A stretch of 64,000 nucleotides of DNA from the NCBI RefSeq assembly GCF_030812215.1, contig NZ_JAUSSG010000001.1, positions 1,236,859 through 1,300,858 on the forward strand, in the 5' to 3' direction. Positions 19,062 through 27,429 of the stretch are shown here, in pieces (position 1 is the stretch's first letter; each line of letters starts with the position of its first letter). Under the pieces are notes generated by a model. That model saw nothing but the letters and a program-made list of their open reading frames with translations. It did no database searches and was not told the origin of the DNA. Made by a program: the position numbers and the translations under genes. This DNA comes from Variovorax boronicumulans (GTDB lineage: Bacteria > Pseudomonadota > Gammaproteobacteria > Burkholderiales > Burkholderiaceae_C).

Positions 19062-19706
19062 TCAGGAATTCTCGAGGACGATGCCCTCGATCACGTTGGC
19101 CACATCCTCGCACTTGTCGGTGATCGTCTCGAGCAGTTCGTAGATCGCCTTCAGCTTGATCACCTCGCGCACATCGGGCTCCTCGCGGAACAGCTTGCTC
19201 ATGGCGCTGCGCATCACGCGGTCGGCGTCCGATTCGAGGCGGTCGATTTCCTCGCACGTCTTCAGGGTCGCCTCGGCCACGGCCGGATCGGCGATCTTGC
19301 CGAGGAACTTGACGGCGTCCTTGAGGCGGTCGCAGCACTTCACGCTCAGGGCGGTGAGGCGCACGATCTCGTCGGTCATGTGGCGCACGTCGTACAGCGC
19401 CATGGTCTCGGCCGAATCCTGGATCAGGTCGGCCACGTCGTCCATCGTGTTGATGAGCTTGTGGATCTGCTCGCGGTCGATGGGCGTGATGAAGGTCTTG
19501 TGGATCAGCCGGTTGACGTCGTGCGTCACGCGGTCGGCGGCGCGCTCGGCGTTGTCGACGTCGCGGTTGTACTGCTCCCGCAGATGCACGTCGCTGTAGT
19601 TGGCAACGAGTTGCTCGAAAGCCCTCGCCGCCTCCACGATGCGCTCGGCGTGCTGGTTGAACATCTCGAAGAAATTGCCCTCGCGGGGCAGCAGCTTGCC
19701 GAACAT
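19062..19706 (-). CDS. DUF47 family protein (PhoU-like Pit accessory protein)
   Basis: 214 aa, all-helical PhoU-like protein that accompanies Pit transporters and is thought to modulate them. N-terminus MFGKLLPREGNFFEMFNQHA and the region NTMDDVADLIQDSAETMALYD (two acidic metal-site-like clusters) are typical. Start at ATG 19706 has AGGAG upstream. A sequence resembling a Pho box lies 22-39 bases before the start. Confidence 0.9.
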   Translation of the reverse strand: MFGKLLPREGNFFEMFNQHAERIVEAARAFEQLVANYSDVHLREQYNRDVDNAERAADRVTHDVNRLIHKTFITPIDREQIHKLINTMDDVADLIQDSAETMALYDVRHMTDEIVRLTALSVKCCDRLKDAVKFLGKIADPAVAEATLKTCEEIDRLESDADRVMRSAMSKLFREEPDVREVIKLKAIYELLETITDKCEDVANVIEGIVLENS

Positions 19707-19727
19707 GGAAACTCCTGGGGTGTGTCA

Positions 19728-19745
19728 ATCACAATTTCATGACAC
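19728..19745 (-). promoter_or_regulatory. Pho-box-like sequence upstream of DUF47-pit
   Basis: On the minus strand the 18 bases match 14 of the 18 positions of the E. coli-type Pho box, as two TGT(C/G)AT half-sites 11 bases apart. It is only 22 bases from the start codon, too close for a standard activator position with a -10 and ribosome site between. Repression, or chance, is therefore as likely as activation. Confidence 0.35.
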
Positions 19746-19851
19746 CTTCATGAAAAACCCGCGGAGTTTAACGGGCGCGCGGTTCCGGTCCGGCCGGACC
19801 GGCTTCCAAGGCCGCCGAAGCGGCCTCGATTCAAGCCGACAGACGCAGCTT

Positions 19852-20499
19852 TCAGACGATGCGCTTGACCACCTGACCCGTCACCCGTGCCAGCGCCGCG
19901 CGCGGCACCTTGTCGGGGGCGATCTCGGCGAGCGGCTTCAGCACGAAGGCGCGCTCGCGCATGCGGGGATGCGGCAGGGTCAGCGTGGGCGTATCCATTA
20001 CCGAATTTCCGTGCATCAGCAGGTCGAGATCGAGCGTGCGCGGCGCATTGGGGAACGGCCTTTCGCGACCGGCCTGCGTCTCCAGGCGCTGCAACGCCAC
20101 GAGGAATTGCTCGGCATCCAGGCCGGTGCGCACGGCCACCACGGCGTTGACGAAATCGGGGCCCTCCGCATCCACCGGTTCACTGCGATAGAGCGACGAA
20201 CGAGCGGTCACCGTGGTGCGCTGCAGCGCACCGATGGCGGCCATGGCGGCCTTCACGGAAGCCTCGGCATCGCCCAGGTTGGCGCCAATGGCGACGAAAG
20301 CCTGCACGGTCGGGTAGTCCTCGCGCGGGCCGCGAGGGCGGCTCGTGGGAGCACGGCGCGCCGGAGGGCCGCCAGACGGCCCCTTCCTGGCGCCGGTCGA
20401 CGGGGGCCTCGCACCGCCCGCACGCAGCGGTGCGGCCTTGGCCTTGTCACCGGTCTTGGAATTCTTCTTGCCGTCCTTCGGCTGGTCGGACGCGCTCAT
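19852..20499 (-). CDS. folK: 2-amino-4-hydroxy-6-hydroxymethyldihydropteridine diphosphokinase
   Basis: 215 aa. Transfers pyrophosphate from ATP to hydroxymethyl-dihydropterin in folate synthesis. The catalytic core begins about residue 64 (VQAFVAIGANLGD) and shows RTLDLDLLMHG and PHPRMRERAFVLKPL. Residues 1-60 are an unusual Lys/Pro/Arg/Gly-rich, presumably disordered extension; folK proteins are normally about 160 aa. Its start overlaps the 3' end of pcnB by 4 bases. The extension may be a by-product of that coupling; a start nearer the core has not been excluded. Confidence 0.92.
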   Translation of the reverse strand: MSASDQPKDGKKNSKTGDKAKAAPLRAGGARPPSTGARKGPSGGPPARRAPTSRPRGPREDYPTVQAFVAIGANLGDAEASVKAAMAAIGALQRTTVTARSSLYRSEPVDAEGPDFVNAVVAVRTGLDAEQFLVALQRLETQAGRERPFPNAPRTLDLDLLMHGNSVMDTPTLTLPHPRMRERAFVLKPLAEIAPDKVPRAALARVTGQVVKRIV

Positions 20500-22124
20500 T
20501 CGCCTGCGGCGCTCCCGCCGCCCTCACCGCCACCGCCACCTCCTGTACGGGGCTTGCGGCGACGCCGGCGCTTGCGCGCCACGGGCGCCTCGCCGTCGGG
20601 CGGCACGGCACCGGATTCGACTTCGACCTCTTCGTCTTCCGCCGAATCCTGTGCCTCGGCCTGGCGCTGCCGGCCGGCCGGCTCGCTACGAGGCTTCGGC
20701 GCCGGCGGCGTCTCGCGCACCCGAACGCGCTGACGCGTCTTCTGCTCGTCGCGCACCTGCTCCAGCAGGTCCTGTCGGCGTACGTCGTCGGCGGTGCTGA
20801 ATTCCTGCCACCACTCGGCAATCGCCTCGCCGACTTCTCCCACGTCGGCGCGCAGCCGCATGAAGTCGAAGGCGGCGCGAAAGCGCGCCTGCTCGACCAG
20901 GCTGTAGGGCGTGGAGCCAGTGCGCTTGTCGAAGCGTGGCTGCATCATCCAGATCTCGCGCATGTCCGCCGCCAGCTTGCCGCGGCCCGAGACGTCGCCG
21001 ATGCGCGAATTGAACACGTCGTCGATCGCGTCCTGCAGCGCCGGGAACGGCGGCTGAGGGCGCTGGCCGTGCCGGCCTTCCTGGCGCTGGGCCCAGCCGT
21101 CGCGCACGTCGGCCCAGAGCACGCAGGCCAGCAGGAAGCTGGGCGCCACGGGCTTGCCTTCGCCCACGCGGCGGTCGGTGTCCTGCAGGGCCGCCTTCAC
21201 GAACGGCTGGTCGGCGCGCTCGACCACCACATCCAGCAGCGGATAAATGCCGGTGGCGAGCCCCAGCTTTCGCAGCTGCTCGACCGTGGCGATGGCATGG
21301 CCGGTCTGCAGGAGCTTGAGCATCTCGTCGAACATGCGGCTTTGCGGCACGTCGGCCAGGAGCTTGCTCGACTCGATCAGCGGCGCGGCGGTCTTGGCTT
21401 CCATCTTGAAGCCCAGCGCCGCGAGCTTGGCCGAGAAGCGGATCGCGCGAATGATGCGCACCGGGTCCTCGCGGTAGCGGGTGACCGGGTCGCCGATCAT
21501 GCGCAGCGTGAGCTTCTGGGCGTCCTTGATGCCGTTGTGATAGTCGACCACCACCTGGTTGGCCGGGTCGTAGTACATGGCGTTGACCGTGAAGTCGCGG
21601 CGCGCCGCGTCTTCTTCCTGCGGTCCCCAGACGTTGTCGCGCAGCACCCGGCCGCTGGCGTCCACCGCGTGCTTCATGCTTGCGAGCTCGCCCTTGCTGG
21701 TGCGCTCGTTGCCGGCCACCTGCTCGGCGGCGGCGCTGTCCATGTAGGCACGGAAGGTAGAGACCTCGATCACCTCGTGCTCGCGCCCCCGGCCGTACAC
21801 CACGTGCACGATGCGAAATCGCCGCCCGATGATGAAGGCGCGGCGGAACAGCGACTTGACCTGCTCGGGCGTGGCGTTGGTGGCCACGTCGAAGTCCTTG
21901 GGGCGCAGGCCCAGCAGCAGGTCGCGCACCGCGCCGCCCACCACGTACGCCTCGTAGCCCGCCTGCTGGAGCGTCGTGACCACGTTCTTCGCGCGTTCGT
22001 CGACCAGGGCCGGATCGATCTTGTGAACCTCTGCCGGCACCTCCTGGCGCTTGCCGAAGCGGCTCTTGCCCTGCGTGCCGCCGGCGGATTTGCCCAGCAG
22101 CTTGTCGATGAATGTCTTGATCAT
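20496..22124 (-). CDS. pcnB: Poly(A) polymerase I
   Basis: 542 aa nucleotidyltransferase-superfamily enzyme that adds 3' poly(A) tails marking RNA for decay. Visible: YVVGGAVRDLLLGLRPKDFD (nucleotidyl-transfer site, two Asp), RRDFTVNAMYYD and the helical RNA-binding domain beyond residue 230. The C-terminal 100 residues are basic and low-complexity, with a RKRRRRRK block followed by a Gly run. Distinguished from the CCA-adding enzyme by length and the pcnB-folK linkage. Follows hda by 18 bases. The giant 1331-codon frame overlapping on the same strand is a shadow. Confidence 0.93.
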   Translation of the reverse strand: MIKTFIDKLLGKSAGGTQGKSRFGKRQEVPAEVHKIDPALVDERAKNVVTTLQQAGYEAYVVGGAVRDLLLGLRPKDFDVATNATPEQVKSLFRRAFIIGRRFRIVHVVYGRGREHEVIEVSTFRAYMDSAAAEQVAGNERTSKGELASMKHAVDASGRVLRDNVWGPQEEDAARRDFTVNAMYYDPANQVVVDYHNGIKDAQKLTLRMIGDPVTRYREDPVRIIRAIRFSAKLAALGFKMEAKTAAPLIESSKLLADVPQSRMFDEMLKLLQTGHAIATVEQLRKLGLATGIYPLLDVVVERADQPFVKAALQDTDRRVGEGKPVAPSFLLACVLWADVRDGWAQRQEGRHGQRPQPPFPALQDAIDDVFNSRIGDVSGRGKLAADMREIWMMQPRFDKRTGSTPYSLVEQARFRAAFDFMRLRADVGEVGEAIAEWWQEFSTADDVRRQDLLEQVRDEQKTRQRVRVRETPPAPKPRSEPAGRQRQAEAQDSAEDEEVEVESGAVPPDGEAPVARKRRRRRKPRTGGGGGGEGGGSAAGE

Positions 22125-22142
22125 TGGTTGTGAAAGCTCTTC

Positions 22143-22829
22143 TTATTCGTTTTCGAGCATGGATCGGATCAACGGGATGGTGATCGCGCGTTGTGTCTGG
22201 AGGGCGTAGCCGTCGAGCTGCGTGAGCAGTTCCATCAGGCTGCCGAGGTCGCGGCTGAAGCGGTGCAGCATGAAATCGAGCACGTCGTCGGACAGCATCA
22301 CGCCGCGCGCGTCGGCCGCCTGGCGCAGCACCGCGCGGCGCTCGGTCTCGCTGAGCACCTGCAGATGGAACACGTGGCCCCAACCCAGGCGCGTGCGAAG
22401 GTCTTCGCGCAGCGGCAGGTCGGCCGGCGGCAAGGCGCCGGCGGCGACCACGCCGCGCTGCAGCGTCTGGGCATTCACGAACCAGTTGAAGGCCGCGTGC
22501 TGCTGCACGGCGGTATAGAGGTGCACGTCGTCGAGCAGCACGGCGCCCCAGCGCTCGTCGAACTCGGGCGGCTCCAGCAGGCCGGCGTGCAGCCAGCCCA
22601 CGCTCGCGCCCTGCTCGCGCAGTGCGACACGCACCGATTCGAGCAGATGGGTCTTGCCACTGCCGCCTTCGCCCCACAGATAGGTGGGCACCGGCGAGTG
22701 CAGCGCGGGGCTGCCGGCGCTGCCCACCCACACTTGCAGGTGGCGCAGTGCCGCCTCGTTGGGGCCGGCGAAAAAGGCGTCGAAGCTGGGGCCCGTCGCA
22801 ATGCCGATATCGAGCGCGAGCTGTTTCAT
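22143..22829 (-). CDS. hda: DnaA regulatory inactivator Hda
   Basis: 228 aa from ATG 22829 ([10 protein letters not shown], with the beta-clamp-binding QLxLxxG pentapeptide-like motif at the very N-terminus, as required for Hda). The frame extends 51 codons upstream but would run into the purM promoter, and the clamp motif fixes the start. AAA+ core: [12 protein letters not shown] (Walker A) and VLLDDVHLY (Walker B), closely related to DnaA domain III. With the sliding clamp it stimulates ATP hydrolysis by DnaA to prevent over-initiation. Divergent from purM; first gene of hda-pcnB-folK. Confidence 0.9.
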   Translation of the reverse strand: MKQLALDIGIATGPSFDAFFAGPNEAALRHLQVWVGSAGSPALHSPVPTYLWGEGGSGKTHLLESVRVALREQGASVGWLHAGLLEPPEFDERWGAVLLDDVHLYTAVQQHAAFNWFVNAQTLQRGVVAAGALPPADLPLREDLRTRLGWGHVFHLQVLSETERRAVLRQAADARGVMLSDDVLDFMLHRFSRDLGSLMELLTQLDGYALQTQRAITIPLIRSMLENE

Positions 22830-22962
22830 CCCGGGAAGGTTCATGGAGGGGGCCGCTGGGGCCCTTAAAATCAACAGGAATTCTATCGGCCCGGCCGCTT
22901 CGGTCGCCGGCGCCTCTACCACCCCGCCTCTTGTGGGCTCTCTTGTTCGCTTTCGCACACCC

Positions 22963-24003
22963 ATGACCTCCCCTACGCCCACCCCGCTCAGCTACAAGGA
23001 TGCCGGTGTCGATATCGATGCCGGCGACGCGCTGGTCGACCGCATCAAGCCCCTGGCCAAGAAGACCATGCGCGAAGGCGTGCTGGCCGGCATCGGCGGC
23101 TTCGGCGCCCTGTTTGAAGTGCCCAAGCGCTACAAGGAGCCGGTTCTGGTGAGCGGCACCGACGGCGTGGGCACCAAGCTCAAGCTGGCTTTCGAATGGA
23201 ACATGCACGACACCGTCGGCATCGACCTGGTGGCCATGAGCGTCAACGACGTGCTGGTGCAGGGTGCCGAGCCGCTCTTCTTCCTGGACTACTTCGCCTG
23301 CGGCAAGCTGGACGTTGACACCGCGGCAGCGGTCGTCGGCGGCATCGCCCGCGGCTGCGAGCTCTCGGGCTGCGCGCTCATCGGCGGCGAAACCGCCGAA
23401 ATGCCCGGCATGTACCCGGCCGGCGAGTACGACCTGGCGGGCTTCGCGGTCGGCGCGGTCGAAAAATCGAAAATCCTCACCGGCCAGAACGTGAAGCCCG
23501 GCGACGTGGTGCTCGGCCTGGCCTCGGCCGGCGTGCATTCCAACGGGTTCAGCCTGGTGCGCAAGGTGATCGAGCGCGCGGGCGCCGATCTGCCCGCCAC
23601 GCTCGACGGCAAGCCCTTCCGCGAAGCCGTGATGGAGCCCACCCACCTCTATGTGAAGCCGGTGCTCGAGGCGCTCGCCAAACACCCGATCAAGGCCCTC
23701 GCCCACATCACCGGCGGCGGCCTGCTCGAGAACATTCCGCGCGTGCTGCCCGAAGGCACCGCCGCCCACCTCAAGAAGGGCAGCTGGCCGCAGACCGAGC
23801 TCTTCGCCTGGCTGCAAAAAGTTGCCGGCATCGACGACATCGAGATGAACCGCACCTTCAACAACGGCATCGGCATGGTTGTGGTCATCGATGCGGCCGA
23901 AGCTGCCGCCTGCGCCGCCACGCTGCGCGCCTCGGGCGAAAAGGTGCACGAGATCGGCGTCATCGCCGAGCGCGGCGAAGGCGCCGCGGTGGTCGTGGGC
24001 TGA
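22963..24003 (+). CDS. purM: Phosphoribosylformylglycinamidine cyclo-ligase (AIR synthetase)
   Basis: 346 aa from ATG 22963; open sequence further upstream is antisense to hda. ATP-dependent fifth step of purine synthesis. Visible: [27 protein letters not shown] (ATP site), [26 protein letters not shown] and [18 protein letters not shown]. Length normal. Followed 51 bases later by an AI-2E family gene, which is a usual purM neighbour in Burkholderiales. Confidence 0.97.
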   Translation: MTSPTPTPLSYKDAGVDIDAGDALVDRIKPLAKKTMREGVLAGIGGFGALFEVPKRYKEPVLVSGTDGVGTKLKLAFEWNMHDTVGIDLVAMSVNDVLVQGAEPLFFLDYFACGKLDVDTAAAVVGGIARGCELSGCALIGGETAEMPGMYPAGEYDLAGFAVGAVEKSKILTGQNVKPGDVVLGLASAGVHSNGFSLVRKVIERAGADLPATLDGKPFREAVMEPTHLYVKPVLEALAKHPIKALAHITGGGLLENIPRVLPEGTAAHLKKGSWPQTELFAWLQKVAGIDDIEMNRTFNNGIGMVVVIDAAEAAACAATLRASGEKVHEIGVIAERGEGAAVVVG

Positions 24004-24054
24004 TCGCCCCAGGCTCCTGCCACAACCACACCGAGCAGCGCACCCGAACCCCGG

Positions 24055-25140
24055 ATGGCCAAGAAGCCGCAACCCACCCTCACCGCCGCCGCACCCACGG
24101 CGCCCATCGTCCGGCCCACGGCCTCGCGCGGCGTGATGCTCGCCAGCTACCTGCTGATGCTGGGCGCGCTGATGCTGGTGATGTGGGAGCACCTGCTGCC
24201 CGGCCTCATCTGCGTGTGCATCGGCTTCCTGGTCACGCGCCGGTTCGCCCGCCTGCTCGAAAAGGGCTTCCTGCGCATTCCGGCCATGCGTTCCAGCGCC
24301 GCCGGCTGGGCCGGGGTGCTGGCGGTGATCGTGGTGCTGCTGGCGCCGGCTGCGCTGGTCACACTGGGGCTGTCGCAGGCGCGCGAGTACATCGTCGATG
24401 CGCCCGACCAGTACCGCGAACTGCTCGACTACACCGCCCGCACGGTGCTCGAGCTGCGCTCCAAACTGCCGCCCGACATCGCGACCTACCTGCCCGAAGG
24501 CGCGGCCGAGATCCAGCGCGTGATCGCCAATTACCTGCGCGCGCAGGCCGGCTCGCTCGCGATGGCGGGGCGTGCATGGCTGCACGGGCTGCTCTTTTCC
24601 TACGTCGGGCTGATCGTCGGCAGCCTGGCCGCGGTGGCGGCCGTGCCGCTGCGGCGCAAGCCCCTGGCCGAACAGCTGCACCAGCGCGTGGAGACCTTCG
24701 GCGAAGCCTTCGCCCAGATCGTCGCGGCCCAGTTCTGGATCGCCGCCTTCAACACGCTGCTGACCGCCATCTTCCTACTGTTCCTGATGCCGCTGTGGGG
24801 CGCGCACCTGCCCTACACGCCGGCGCTCATCACCCTCACTTTCCTGGCCGGGCTGGTGCCGATCGTGGGCAACCTGGTCTGCAATTCGGTGATCACGCTG
24901 GTGGGCCTGTCGGTGTCGCCGGTCACGGCGGCAGCCTGCCTGATCTTTCTGATCGTGATCCACAAGGCCGAGTACGTGATCAACGCCAAGGTGGTGGGCG
25001 CCCGCACGCAGATGAGCGTGTGGGAGCTGCTGGCGGTGATGTTCGTGGCCGAGGCGGTGTTCGGGCCGGCCGGGCTGGTGGCGGCGCCGCTGTACTACGC
25101 CTACCTGAAGAAAGAGCTGCAGGCCGCATCACTGGTCTGA
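24055..25140 (+). CDS. AI-2E family transporter (membrane protein)
   Basis: 361 aa. After a 35-residue cytoplasmic arm, two adjacent helices (about residues 23-58) precede a helix near 78-98, a soluble stretch, and four to five further helices from residue 178 to the end, including TFLAGLVPIVGNLVCNSVI and the PAGLVAAPLYYAYLK segment. This is the AI-2E_transport layout. Members include the AI-2 exporter TqsA and Na+/H+ antiporters, so function here is open. A hairpin without a clear T-run follows the gene at 25184-25203. Confidence 0.88.
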   Translation: MAKKPQPTLTAAAPTAPIVRPTASRGVMLASYLLMLGALMLVMWEHLLPGLICVCIGFLVTRRFARLLEKGFLRIPAMRSSAAGWAGVLAVIVVLLAPAALVTLGLSQAREYIVDAPDQYRELLDYTARTVLELRSKLPPDIATYLPEGAAEIQRVIANYLRAQAGSLAMAGRAWLHGLLFSYVGLIVGSLAAVAAVPLRRKPLAEQLHQRVETFGEAFAQIVAAQFWIAAFNTLLTAIFLLFLMPLWGAHLPYTPALITLTFLAGLVPIVGNLVCNSVITLVGLSVSPVTAAACLIFLIVIHKAEYVINAKVVGARTQMSVWELLAVMFVAEAVFGPAGLVAAPLYYAYLKKELQAASLV

Positions 25141-25147
25141 TGGCTCC

Positions 25148-25170
25148 TCAGGACAGCTGCGATGTCCTGA
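25148..25170. promoter_or_regulatory. Perfect 8-bp inverted repeat upstream of the cysteine hydrolase operon
   Basis: TCAGGACA and TGTCCTGA separated by seven bases, centred about 110 bases before the cysteine hydrolase start. Candidate operator, most simply for the GlxA-type regulator encoded by the third gene of the cassette. It begins 8 bases after the AI-2E stop, so a role in termination is possible, but no T-run follows. Confidence 0.4.
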
Positions 25171-25183
25171 TCTGATCGGTTCT

Positions 25184-25203
25184 GGTCCGCTTCGGCGCGG
25201 ACC
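25184..25203. terminator. Hairpin after the AI-2E gene, possible terminator
   Basis: Seven-base-pair GC-rich stem (25184-25190 with 25197-25203) with a TTCGGC loop. No run of T follows, so it would be an atypical terminator or an RNA-stabilising hairpin. Confidence 0.3.
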
Positions 25204-25268
25204 GGGCGCTGGCAACGCAGAAGAATACGCGGCATCATCCACTCCGCCGCTGCGAGCCAGCCACCGCC

Positions 25269-25835
25269 ATGAAAACCTGTCTGATTGTGATCGACGCCCA
25301 GCAATCGTTCCGCCATCGCGGGTACTGGAACGAAGGCGTCGCAGCGCCCTACTTCGCAGCCCAGAACGCGCTGATCGAAGGTGCCGCCGCAGCGGGCCTG
25401 CCGATCGTTCGCATCTTTCACGTCGACGAGCCCAGCAACGCGAGCAACCCGTTCGCCGTGGAATCGGGCCACGTCCACCCCATCGACGGGGTCGTGGCGT
25501 TCGACGCCGCCGCCACCTTCACCAAGCACCGCCACAGCGCGCTGGTCAACAGCGGGCTCGATGTCTGGCTCACCGCGAACGGCATCCGACGGCTGATCGT
25601 GAGCGGCATCCGCACGGAGCAGTGCTGCGAAACCACCACCCGCCACGCCTCGGACCTGGGCTGGGAAGTCGACTACGTGACCGACGCCACGCTGACCTTC
25701 GACATGGTTCAACCTGACGGCCGGCCGCTGCTTGCCGCCGACATCAAGTCGCGCACGGCCGCCGTGCTGGCCGGGCGCTTCGCGACGATCTGCAGCGTGC
25801 CCCAGGCGCTGGAACGCGCGGGCACGTCCGCATGA
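25269..25835 (+). CDS. Isochorismatase-like cysteine hydrolase
   Basis: 188 aa. The triad of the family is visible: Asp9 (VIDAQQSF), Lys near residue 79 (FTKHRHSA) and Cys near 119 in GIRTEQCCETTTRHA. Members hydrolyse amides or vinyl ethers such as nicotinamide, N-carbamoylsarcosine or isochorismate; the substrate here is not evident. Its stop overlaps the start of the DJ-1 gene by 4 bases, making a three-gene cassette with the GlxA regulator. Confidence 0.85.
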   Translation: MKTCLIVIDAQQSFRHRGYWNEGVAAPYFAAQNALIEGAAAAGLPIVRIFHVDEPSNASNPFAVESGHVHPIDGVVAFDAAATFTKHRHSALVNSGLDVWLTANGIRRLIVSGIRTEQCCETTTRHASDLGWEVDYVTDATLTFDMVQPDGRPLLAADIKSRTAAVLAGRFATICSVPQALERAGTSA

Positions 25836-26461
25836 CCGCCTTGCGCGTGCGGATCCTGGCCTACGACGGCGTCGAGGCGCTGGATTTCGCCGGCCCCTTC
25901 GAGGTGTTCACCACCGCGAGCCGGGTCAGCCAGCGCATGCAGCCGGGCACGGCGGCGCCGTTCGACGTCGCTTCGGTCGCGCTTGCACCGCCCGGCCAGT
26001 CCGTGCAGGCGCGCGCCGGCCTGCAGCTGCTCGCCGACCACACCCTCGCAAGCAACCCGGCCACCGATGTGCTGATCGTTCCCGGCGGCGTGGTCGATGC
26101 GCCGATGGCGAGCCCCGAAACGCTGCGGTGGATCGCCGCATGCGCGGCCGGTGCGCAGGTGGTCGCCTCGGTCTGCACCGGCGTCTTCCTGCTCGCGAAG
26201 AGCGGTGTGGTCACGCAGGAGGCCGTCACCACGCACTGGGAGGACATCGCCGACCTGCGCGCGCAGTTCCCGAAACTCGACGTGCGAGACGACGTGCGCT
26301 GGGTGGACACCGGCCGCATCGTCAGTTCCGCCGGCATCAGCGCGGGCATCGACATGAGCCTGCATCTGGTCGAACGCCTCGCCGGACGCGCGTTGGCCGA
26401 GCGCACCGCGCGCCAGATGGACTACGCATGGACGCACAACAGCAGCCACCCATCCGCGTAG
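25832..26461 (+). CDS. DJ-1/PfpI family protein
   Basis: 209 aa single-domain DJ-1/PfpI fold. The nucleophile-elbow cysteine is in VVASVCTGVFLLAKSG near residue 113, preceded by LIVPGGVVDAP and an N-terminal EALDFAGPFEVF, which places it with the isonitrile hydratase/InhA-like and GlxA N-domain group. Overlaps the cysteine hydrolase by 4 bases and the following GlxA-type regulator by 34. Isonitrile hydratase is one possible activity; not provable from sequence alone. Confidence 0.82.
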   Translation: MTALRVRILAYDGVEALDFAGPFEVFTTASRVSQRMQPGTAAPFDVASVALAPPGQSVQARAGLQLLADHTLASNPATDVLIVPGGVVDAPMASPETLRWIAACAAGAQVVASVCTGVFLLAKSGVVTQEAVTTHWEDIADLRAQFPKLDVRDDVRWVDTGRIVSSAGISAGIDMSLHLVERLAGRALAERTARQMDYAWTHNSSHPSA

Positions 26462-27426
26462 TCTTCGTGCTGCTCCCGGGCAGCCTCGTGCTCGACTGGG
26501 CCGGGCCGGCCGAGGCGCTGCGCATCGCGAACCAGCGGCTGCTGGCGTCGGGCCGGCCCGAGCGTTTCGCCATCGAGTTCGCGAGCCCGCGGCCGACGTC
26601 CATGGCCTCGGTCGGCGTCGCGCTCGCCGGGCTCTCGCCCCTGCCCACGCAATGGGATGGCCCCGCCTGGGTCGTGCTCGTCGGCCTGCCGGGCGACACC
26701 ATCGCCATCGACACCCCCGAGACGCAGGACCTGCTGCACTGGCTGCGCGGCCAGCGCTTCGAGCGCGGCCGCGTCGAACTGGTCACGGTCTGCGCGGGCG
26801 CGGTGCTGGCGGCGCATGCCGGTGCGCTCGCCGGACGGCGCGCCACCACGCACCACCATCACCTGGACGAACTGCGCGCGGCGGAGCCGCGCTGCGACGT
26901 GGTGAGCAACCGCGTGTTCGTGATCGATCCGCCGCTCTACAGCAGCGCGGGCGTCACGACCGGCATCGACCTCGTGCTGCACCGCATCGCCGAGACCTGC
27001 GGCGAAGCGCTCGCAGCCCAGGTGGCGCAGACGATGGTGGTGGCGCTGCGGCGCGGCCCGCACGATCCGGAGCTCTCTCCGTTCCTGGCCTACCGCAATC
27101 ACCTGCACGCCGCGCTGCACCGCGTGCAGGACGCCGTGAGCGAACAGCCGCAGGCCGACTGGAGCGTGCCGCGCATGGCGGACGTGGCCCACACCTCGGC
27201 GCGGCACCTCACGCGGCTCTTCGTGGAGCATGCAGGCGTGGCGCCGCTGGCGTATCTGCGGCGGCTGCGGCTCGCGGCGGCTCAACTGGCGCTGTCGTCG
27301 GGCGCGAGCGTCACGCGGGCGGCGGAGCTGTCGGGTTTCGGCTCCGATACGCAACTGCGGCGGGCGTGGCATCAGTTCGGGTTGCCGGGCTCGCCGTCGG
27401 AAGCGAACACCCCACAGAGAAGTTAG
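26428..27426 (+). CDS. GlxA family transcriptional regulator (DJ-1-like domain plus AraC HTH)
   Basis: 332 aa from ATG 26428, inside the end of the DJ-1 gene; earlier frame is read-through. Residues 8-180 are a DJ-1/PfpI-like sensing domain with its own elbow cysteine in ELVTVCAGAVLAAHAG. Residues about 225-320 are an AraC-type double helix-turn-helix (MADVAHTSARHLTRLFVEHA, then SVTRAAELSGFGSDTQLRRAW). Such regulators usually activate neighbouring amide, nitrile or quaternary-amine catabolic genes. Probably controls the two enzymes with which it is coupled, perhaps through the inverted repeat at 25148. Confidence 0.88.
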   Translation: MDAQQQPPIRVVFVLLPGSLVLDWAGPAEALRIANQRLLASGRPERFAIEFASPRPTSMASVGVALAGLSPLPTQWDGPAWVVLVGLPGDTIAIDTPETQDLLHWLRGQRFERGRVELVTVCAGAVLAAHAGALAGRRATTHHHHLDELRAAEPRCDVVSNRVFVIDPPLYSSAGVTTGIDLVLHRIAETCGEALAAQVAQTMVVALRRGPHDPELSPFLAYRNHLHAALHRVQDAVSEQPQADWSVPRMADVAHTSARHLTRLFVEHAGVAPLAYLRRLRLAAAQLALSSGASVTRAAELSGFGSDTQLRRAWHQFGLPGSPSEANTPQRS

Positions 27427-27429
27427 CGG

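Noticed and set aside
20686..24681. 1331-codon minus-strand frame spanning pcnB, hda and purM
   Set aside because: Crosses three well-supported genes in other frames; composition is that of an alternative frame in GC-rich DNA.
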